64,000 bases of DNA, taken from assembly GCF_004358105.1 (NCBI RefSeq), contig NZ_SMYL01000012.1, forward strand, positions 41,556 to 105,555. Reading direction: 5' to 3'. The notes under the pieces were generated by a model. It did no database searches and was not told the DNA's origin. It worked only from the letters and a program-made list of their open reading frames with translations. Of the stretch, positions 58,533 through 64,000 are shown in pieces. The DNA is from Sapientia aquatica. Lineage in GTDB: Bacteria > Pseudomonadota > Gammaproteobacteria > Burkholderiales > Burkholderiaceae_D. How positions within the stretch are numbered: the first letter of the stretch is position 1; the number at the start of each line of letters is the position of its first letter. Position numbers and translations under genes: made by a program.

Positions 58533-59489
58533 ATGCACACGATTGCACAACCCTGGATGTGGGGCGCGTTTTTACTATTTGTGTTGGCCATGTTGGCGGT
58601 CGACATATTTGCCTGCGGTGGCAGCAAAGCTCAAAAGATGAGTGTGAAACAAGCCGCTTTTTGGTCGCTCATTTGGATTAGTTTGGCCTTGCTGTTTGCG
58701 CTGGGGATGTATTTCTACTTAACGCCGCAACTTGGTGCTGAGGCCGCGCAAGCCGATGCAATGGAATTCTTGGCTGGCTATGTGATCGAGAAATCCTTGT
58801 CGGTTGATAATATTTTCGTCTTTTTGCTGATCTTTAGTCACTTCTCGGTACCGGTCGAATACCAACGTAAAGTCCTGCTATACGGTGTGTTGGGCGCGAT
58901 TGTGATGCGGATTGCCATGATCTTGGGCGGCGTTTGGGTCGTGGAGCAGTTTGACTGGGTGTTGTATGTGTTCGGCGTGTTTTTGGTCATTACTGGTATC
59001 AAAATGATTTTTTCAGCCGACCATGACCAGGATTTGAACGCTAACCCAGTGGTGCGTTACGCCAAAAAGCTCTTGCCCTTTACGTCTGATTTTCGAGGTG
59101 AAAAGTTTAGCGTGATCGAAAACGGTAAGCGCGTTTTTACGCCTTTGCTGTTAGTGCTGATCATGATTGAAGTATCGGACGTGGTGTTCGCTGTGGATTC
59201 GATACCCGCAATCTTTGCAGTGACCACCGACCCGTTTATTGTATTCACGTCAAACATTTTCGCCATCATGGGCTTACGGGCGCTGTATTTCCTGTTAGCG
59301 GATATGGCCGAGCGGTTCCATTTGCTTAAGTTTGGTCTCGCGCTGGTGCTGATGTTTGTTGGTATAAAAATGCTGATCGTCGATTGGGTGCATGTTCCAA
59401 CGATGATTTCCTTGGCAGTCATTGCGGTGATTGTCGCCGGGTCAGTCATCTTGAGCCTAGTGCTAACGAAGCCGAAATCAGCGACATAA
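58533..59489 (+). CDS. TerC/Alx-family integral membrane protein
   Basis: A 318-residue protein with about eight or nine membrane helices and the TerC hallmarks: GYVIEKSLSVDNIFVFLLIF with acidic residues in helix 3, and VLIMIEVSDVVFAVDSIPAIFAV with the second acidic motif, followed by TDPFIVFTSNIFAIMGLRALYF. Members export manganese or other metals, or support metalation of secreted proteins. No yybP-type riboswitch was seen upstream. AAAGGA precedes the ATG. Confidence 0.92.
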   Translation: MHTIAQPWMWGAFLLFVLAMLAVDIFACGGSKAQKMSVKQAAFWSLIWISLALLFALGMYFYLTPQLGAEAAQADAMEFLAGYVIEKSLSVDNIFVFLLIFSHFSVPVEYQRKVLLYGVLGAIVMRIAMILGGVWVVEQFDWVLYVFGVFLVITGIKMIFSADHDQDLNANPVVRYAKKLLPFTSDFRGEKFSVIENGKRVFTPLLLVLIMIEVSDVVFAVDSIPAIFAVTTDPFIVFTSNIFAIMGLRALYFLLADMAERFHLLKFGLALVLMFVGIKMLIVDWVHVPTMISLAVIAVIVAGSVILSLVLTKPKSAT

Positions 59490-59519
59490 CGTAACAGCAA
59501 TTCCACCGGTTCAAATTAA

Positions 59520-59560
59520 GGCAAATGGCGTACCGCGCACACGGTGCGCCGTTTGCCTTT
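59520..59560 (+). terminator. terminator after TerC gene
   Basis: GGCAAATGGCG and CGCCGTTTGCC form a long stem with one mismatch, an inner CC/GG extension, followed by TTTCTT. Confidence 0.75.
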
Positions 59561-59632
59561 CTTGTAAGTAATCCGAATAAGTTTATAAATAAGATGACTA
59601 AGCGCGGCAAAGGGCGGCAAAGTTCTTTGACG

Positions 59633-59638
59633 TATAAT
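59633..59638 (+). promoter_or_regulatory. -10 element for metH
   Basis: TATAAT lies 175 bp before the metH ATG; the hexamer at the proper -35 distance is weak. The stretch before it repeats GCGGCAAAG twice (about 59603-59621). Confidence 0.45.
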
Positions 59639-59646
59639 GTCTGGTT

Positions 59647-59800
59647 TCCTATCATCAACAGATAGAAATTATGCAAATCAGCCAACGATTAGTTCAGATC
59701 AGGCTGCCCGCCGCCTCGATGTAACGGCTTTACGCGGCAACAATCAATTTGCATAGGCGACATTCCCAGCATTCCTGCATCTCTCTGGCGCAATCCAGAG
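59647..59800 (+). promoter_or_regulatory. structured metH leader with 3-way junction
   Basis: TATGCAAAT (59670-59678) pairs perfectly with ATTTGCATA (59747-59755), a 9-bp closing stem. Inside, CAGCC/GGCTG (59679-59683/59702-59706) stacks directly on it and GCCGC/GCGGC (59710-59714/59734-59738) forms a second arm. A small hairpin CTATC/GATAG precedes it and CTCTGG/CCAGAG (59783-59800) lies 12 bases before the start codon. The layout is riboswitch-like and sits right after the -10 element, but I recognise no known class. Pairing was done by eye. Confidence 0.5.
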
Positions 59801-59812
59801 CTAAAAATTTAA

Positions 59813-62800
59813 ATGACTACCATGACCGCGATTTCAGCTAACAACGCCCAGCAAGCCATGTCCGCCACAGAAGTTCAATTACGCGAGCTAATGGCGCAGC
59901 GTATTTTGATTCTTGATGGCGCCATGGGAACAATGATTCAGCAATACAAGCTGACCGAGGCAGATTATCGTGGCGAGCGTTTTAAGGATTTTCAAGGCCC
60001 CGGACGCGAGTTGTTTGTAAAGGGCAATAACGAGCTACTGACCTTAACCCAGCCGCATATTATTTCGGAAGTGCATGAAAAGTATTTAGCCGCCGGTGCT
60101 GACTTAATCGAAACCAATACCTTTGGCGCAACCACAGTAGCGCAAGACGATTACCACATGGCGCACTTGGCTTACGAGATGAACGTGGCCGCCGCCAAAT
60201 TAGCTCGCGCCGCATGCGATAAATACAGCACTCCCGATAAGCCGCGTTTCGTCGCGGGTGCCTTAGGCCCAACTCCAAAAACCGCGTCTATTTCACCCGA
60301 CGTGAACGATCCGGCCGCGCGTAACGTCACCTTTGATCAACTAGTTGATGCCTATTTGGAACAAACACGTGGCTTGGTCGAAGGCGGCGCGGATGTTTTA
60401 TTGGTCGAAACCATCTTTGATACCTTAAATTGCAAGGCCGCGTTATTTGCCATCGAGACATTTTTTGAGGGCGGCGGTAAGCGTTTGCCCGTGATGATTT
60501 CGGGTACCGTCACCGATGCATCGGGACGTATTTTGTCTGGCCAAACCGTGCCAGCTTTTTGGAACTCGATTCGCCACATTAAGCCGCTCACCGTCGGGTT
60601 AAATTGTGCTTTGGGTGCGACCTTGATGCGTCCTTATGCCGAAGAACTATCCAAGCTGGCTGACACCTTTGTATGTATTTATCCGAACGCTGGATTGCCC
60701 AACCCAATGAGCGATACTGGCTTCGATGAAACACCCGCCGTGACGTCGTCCTTAGTGCGCGAATTCGCCGAGAGCGGCTTCGTCAACATAGCCGGCGGTT
60801 GCTGCGGTACCACGCCAGCGCACATTCAAGCCATTGCCGAACAAGTACGCGACATCGCCCCGCGTAAAGTGCCAACCGTGCCACACTTTATGCGTTTGTC
60901 TGGATTAGAGCCATTTGTAATCGACGATCAATCGTTGTTCGTCAACGTGGGCGAGCGCACCAACGTAACGGGTTCCAAAGCCTTTGCACGTTTGATTTTG
61001 AATGAGCAATACGACGAAGCCTTAGCGGTCGCCCGTCAGCAAGTGGAAAACGGCGCACAAATTATAGACATTAACATGGACGAAGCGATGCTCGATTCAG
61101 TCGCTGCCATGACGCGCTTTTTAAATCTAATCGCCTCCGAACCGGACATTGCGCGCGTGCCGTTAATGATCGATTCCTCCAAATGGTCGGTCATCGAAGC
61201 TGGTCTGAAATGCGTGCAGGGCAAAGCCATCGTCAATTCCATTTCGATGAAAGAGGGTGAAGCAGAATTTCTGCGCCAAGCCAGCTTATGCAAACGTTAT
61301 GGCGCCGCGGTAATCGTGATGGCCTTTGATGAAAAAGGGCAAGCCGACACATTCGAGCGCAAAATCGAAATCTGCCAACGCGCCTATAACCTGCTTGTCA
61401 GCAAGGTCGATTTCCCACCGGAAGACATTATTTTCGATCCCAATATTTTCGCGATCGCCACCGGGATCGAGGAGCACAATAATTACGCGGTTGATTTTAT
61501 CAATGCCACACGCTGGATCAAAGATAATTTGCCGGGTGCAAAAATCAGCGGCGGTGTATCCAACGTAAGTTTTAGCTTCCGCGGCAACGACCCAGCGCGC
61601 GAAGCCATCCACACCGTATTTTTATATCACGCGATTCAGGCGGGGATGACCATGGGCATCGTCAACGCCGGCATGGTTGGAGTGTATAGCGAACTCGATC
61701 CCGCGCTGCGCGAAGCCGTCGAAGACGTCGTGTTAAACCGTCGCCCCGATTCCACCGAGCGCATGATCGACATGGCCGCGACCTTAAAGGCAGGCGACAA
61801 AAAAGCCGAAGCTACTTTGGAATGGCGTAACGAACCCGTCAATAAACGTCTAGCGCATGCCATGGTGCATGGCATCACACAATGGATTGTTGAAGATACC
61901 GAAGAAGCCCGTCAAGGTTTTGAATTCCCCATCCAAGTCATCGAAGGTCCGCTCATGGACGGGATGAATGTGGTCGGTGATTTATTCGGTCAGGGCAAAA
62001 TGTTTTTACCGCAAGTGGTCAAATCCGCGCGCGTGATGAAGCAAGCAGTGGCGCATTTGCTGCCCTTTATCGAGGCCGAAAAGAAGCGCTCCGGCGACAA
62101 CAAACCAAAAGGCAAAATCGTCATCGCCACCGTCAAAGGCGACGTGCATGACATTGGCAAAAACATCGTCTCGGTCGTGCTGCAATGTAATAACTTTGAA
62201 GTCGTCAACATGGGCGTGATGGTGCCGTGCTCAGAAATTCTCGCGGTCGCTAAAGCAGAAAATGCCGACATCATTGGCTTGTCCGGTTTGATTACACCAT
62301 CCCTAGAAGAGATGGCCTATGTCGCCAAAGAAATGCAACGCGACCCGCATTTCCGCATGCTTAAAATTCCATTGATGATTGGTGGCGCAACCACAAGCCG
62401 TGCGCATACTGCCGTGAAAATTGCACCAAATTACGAAGGCCCAGTTGTCTATGTGCCCGATGCCTCGCGTTCGGTATCGGTAGCGCAATCGTTATTGACG
62501 GTCGATCAGCGCCAGCAATATGTTGACGAATTGGCCGCAGACTACGAACGCATCCGCGTCTTGCATGCCAACAAAAAAGCCACGCCGATGGTCAGTATCG
62601 CGGCGGCGCGCAAAAATAAAACAGCGCTCTCATTTGAAGGTCAATACGCGCCAGTCAAACCAAAATTCATTGGTCGTCGAATCTTAAAGAACATCGATTT
62701 GGCGACGATTGCTCAGTACATCGACTGGGGTCCGTTTTTCCAAACTTGGGATTTGGCCGGCCCGTACCCCGCAATTTTGACCGATGAAATCGTCGGAGAA

Positions 62801-63571
62801 GCCGCGACCAAAGTGTTTGCTGAAGGTCAGGCCATGCTCAAGAAAATTATCGAAGGTCGTTGGCTGACAGCCAATGGCGTCATCATGTTATTACCGGCCA
62901 ACAGCGTCAACGACGACGACATCGAAATTTATACCGATGAAACGCGCAGCCAGGTTGCCTTGACGTATTACGGCCTGCGTCAGCAAACGGAAAAGCCCGT
63001 CATCGATGGCGTTGCGCGTCCGAATCAATGCTTAGCCGATTTCATCGCGCCGAAATCGAGTGGTGTCGAAGACTACATCGGCATCTTCGCGGTGACAGCA
63101 GGCTTGGGAATTGAAAAGCACGAGCAGCGCTTTGAAACTGCTCACGATGATTACAGCAGCATCATGCTCAAATCACTCGCCGATCGATTAGCCGAAGCCT
63201 TCGCTGAATATTTGCATGAACGTGTGCGTAAAGATTTCTGGGGTTACGCCGCGGATGAGCAGTTGAGCAATGCTGAGTTAATCAAAGAAACGTACAAAGG
63301 GATACGTCCAGCTCCGGGCTATCCAGCTTGCCCAGAACACACGGTCAAAGCCGAGGTGTTCAAACTGATGCAATGCGAAGAGATCGACATGTATATTACG
63401 GAATCCTTTGCGATGATCCCGGGCGCAGCGGTTTCCGGTTTCTACTTCGCTCATCCTGAGTCGAAGTATTTCAGCGTTGGCAAAATAGATTCAGATCAAG
63501 TGGACGATATGGCCAAGCGTCGCTCCATTAGCCGCGACCAAATCGAAAGCTGGTTAGCACCGAATCTCTAA
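59813..63571 (+). CDS. metH: cobalamin-dependent methionine synthase
   Basis: A 1252-residue MetH with all four modules. Homocysteine domain with zinc ligands C265 (LNCALG), C330 and C331 (GGCCGTTP); folate domain ([20 protein letters not shown]); cobalamin domain with the lower ligand H779 in DVHDIGKN and [11 protein letters not shown]; and the S-adenosylmethionine reactivation domain with [13 protein letters not shown] near 1165. It transfers a methyl group from methyltetrahydrofolate to homocysteine. No good ribosome site precedes the ATG at 59813 or the second ATG three codons later, which, with the structured leader, hints at controlled translation. Confidence 0.98.
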   Translation: MTTMTAISANNAQQAMSATEVQLRELMAQRILILDGAMGTMIQQYKLTEADYRGERFKDFQGPGRELFVKGNNELLTLTQPHIISEVHEKYLAAGADLIETNTFGATTVAQDDYHMAHLAYEMNVAAAKLARAACDKYSTPDKPRFVAGALGPTPKTASISPDVNDPAARNVTFDQLVDAYLEQTRGLVEGGADVLLVETIFDTLNCKAALFAIETFFEGGGKRLPVMISGTVTDASGRILSGQTVPAFWNSIRHIKPLTVGLNCALGATLMRPYAEELSKLADTFVCIYPNAGLPNPMSDTGFDETPAVTSSLVREFAESGFVNIAGGCCGTTPAHIQAIAEQVRDIAPRKVPTVPHFMRLSGLEPFVIDDQSLFVNVGERTNVTGSKAFARLILNEQYDEALAVARQQVENGAQIIDINMDEAMLDSVAAMTRFLNLIASEPDIARVPLMIDSSKWSVIEAGLKCVQGKAIVNSISMKEGEAEFLRQASLCKRYGAAVIVMAFDEKGQADTFERKIEICQRAYNLLVSKVDFPPEDIIFDPNIFAIATGIEEHNNYAVDFINATRWIKDNLPGAKISGGVSNVSFSFRGNDPAREAIHTVFLYHAIQAGMTMGIVNAGMVGVYSELDPALREAVEDVVLNRRPDSTERMIDMAATLKAGDKKAEATLEWRNEPVNKRLAHAMVHGITQWIVEDTEEARQGFEFPIQVIEGPLMDGMNVVGDLFGQGKMFLPQVVKSARVMKQAVAHLLPFIEAEKKRSGDNKPKGKIVIATVKGDVHDIGKNIVSVVLQCNNFEVVNMGVMVPCSEILAVAKAENADIIGLSGLITPSLEEMAYVAKEMQRDPHFRMLKIPLMIGGATTSRAHTAVKIAPNYEGPVVYVPDASRSVSVAQSLLTVDQRQQYVDELAADYERIRVLHANKKATPMVSIAAARKNKTALSFEGQYAPVKPKFIGRRILKNIDLATIAQYIDWGPFFQTWDLAGPYPAILTDEIVGEAATKVFAEGQAMLKKIIEGRWLTANGVIMLLPANSVNDDDIEIYTDETRSQVALTYYGLRQQTEKPVIDGVARPNQCLADFIAPKSSGVEDYIGIFAVTAGLGIEKHEQRFETAHDDYSSIMLKSLADRLAEAFAEYLHERVRKDFWGYAADEQLSNAELIKETYKGIRPAPGYPACPEHTVKAEVFKLMQCEEIDMYITESFAMIPGAAVSGFYFAHPESKYFSVGKIDSDQVDDMAKRRSISRDQIESWLAPNL

Positions 63572-63594
63572 ACGGTTGAAATCAAAGCCAGATG

Positions 63595-63622
63595 AAAGGC
63601 GCGGCGCGAGCTGCGCCTTTTT
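63595..63622 (+). terminator. metH terminator
   Basis: AAAGGCGC-GGC-GCGA-GCT-GCGCCTTTTT: a GC-rich stem with a T-run, 24 bp after the metH stop. Confidence 0.88.
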
Positions 63623-63689
63623 CTTTGGTGTTCAACAAAGTCCACGCGGTTGTTTTTTTGGGGCCGTACAAATTATTTTCTAAAAGGTC

Positions 63690-63719
63690 TTGCGGAGTTC
63701 GGTTGGATTTTGCTATAGT
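63690..63719 (+). promoter_or_regulatory. upstream promoter-like element before the rRNA operon
   Basis: TTGCGG, an 18-bp spacer and TATAGT, followed by a GC-rich discriminator CGCCTCCCG. It may be an extra rRNA promoter upstream of the main one. Confidence 0.45.
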
Positions 63720-63830
63720 TCGCCTCCCGCAGAAATCGCGGGGTAAAACGGGTTGATGGAGTGGCCCGAATTACGCGAGAAGTTGAAGTGGCCATGCCGG
63801 ATTGAACGCAAAACGTCGTAAAAATAAGTG

Positions 63831-63859
63831 TTGACGGTTTGCTGGAATTGCCCCATAAT
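63831..63859 (+). promoter_or_regulatory. main rRNA operon promoter
   Basis: TTGACG (63831-63836), a 17-bp spacer and CATAAT (63854-63859), followed by CTCGTTTCTG. An A-rich UP-like stretch precedes it. This is the form I know from betaproteobacterial rrn promoters. Confidence 0.8.
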
Positions 63860-63971
63860 CTCGTTTCTGTACCGCGAACAAACACAACGCTTTGTCCGCC
63901 TAAAGTACGACTTTCCCCGCTAAAGCGGCCAGTCAGAACACACAGCAGTCAGTAACTAAACTTATCTGACG

Positions 63972-63982
63972 TTCTTTAACAA
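63972..63982 (+). promoter_or_regulatory. boxA antitermination element of 16S leader
   Basis: TTCTTTAACAA matches the boxA of rRNA leaders (GCTCTTTAACA in E. coli). It shows that the 16S rRNA gene begins shortly beyond the right edge of the window. Confidence 0.8.
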
Positions 63983-64000
63983 CATACAGTCAATAAATGT

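Noticed and set aside
59640..59812. SAH or cobalamin riboswitch upstream of metH
   Set aside because: The conserved core strings of both classes are missing; only the generic structure is reported.
63673..63885. 70-codon minus-strand frame at the right end
   Set aside because: It lies across the rRNA promoter region and leader.

Overview
The window reads as a stretch of chromosome from a betaproteobacterium, most likely order Burkholderiales (Oxalobacteraceae-like), with moderate to low GC. This rests on the gene set and protein style rather than on any search: a LiuR/isovaleryl-CoA dehydrogenase unit with LiuR palindromes, an Lrp-type regulator beside a PutA that lacks the ribbon-helix-helix domain, hemE next to priA, mnmG-rsmG-parA-parB followed by a complete atpIBEFHAGDC operon, and a ribosomal RNA promoter and leader at the right edge. 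No transposase, prophage, CRISPR array or tRNA gene was seen.

Layout. 1-2184: leucine/isovalerate catabolism (liuA, partial; liuR) and a divergent metallo-beta-lactamase-fold hydrolase. 2191-7972: a chaperone-usher fimbrial operon on the minus strand (pilin, chaperone, usher, tip adhesin). It meets tail-to-tail a very short pilin-like gene with a highly structured leader. 8234-11766: priA and hemE, both minus. 11767-14713: AT-rich gap with a candidate small RNA, two small membrane proteins, a LysR regulator and an Lrp regulator. 15131-18760: putA. 19074-22108: a translationally coupled membrane alpha/beta-hydrolase and cytochrome P450 pair plus a small membrane protein. 22328-23224: an EamA transporter. 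23725-39776: an ABC-transporter-dependent capsule/exopolysaccharide locus in two plus-strand blocks (manC, kpsE, kpsM, kpsT, two glycosyltransferases, TPR protein; then a Wza-type export lipoprotein, glycosyltransferase, single-module kpsC, kpsS). Between the blocks lie two minus-strand genes, a secreted propeller-like protein and a small lipoprotein; the lipoprotein is preceded by a clear class I cyclic-di-GMP riboswitch. 39887-42537: a two-subunit molybdenum hydroxylase. 42538-44354: a DnaA-box-rich AT-rich region, a TSUP-family permease and two parS sites. 44355-56296: mnmG, rsmG, parAB and the ATP synthase operon. 56540-59489: small proteins, an NhaR-like regulator and a TerC-family membrane protein. 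59813-63571: metH with a structured leader. 63623-64000: ribosomal RNA promoter and leader; the 16S gene should start just beyond the window.

How it fits together. The centre-right part looks close to a replication origin: two perfect and several near-perfect DnaA boxes, a trio-like motif beside an AT stretch, two parS sites, parAB, atp and an rRNA operon lie within about 21 kb. The accessory part is surface biology: fimbriae plus a lipid-anchored capsule, with one member under predicted c-di-GMP control. RNA-level control recurs throughout: an intercistronic terminator after the pilin, structured leaders before the mini-pilin, the Wza-type gene and metH, hairpins around atpE, and a candidate anti-Shine-Dalgarno small RNA. 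I could run no searches or folding programs; RNA structures were paired by eye.
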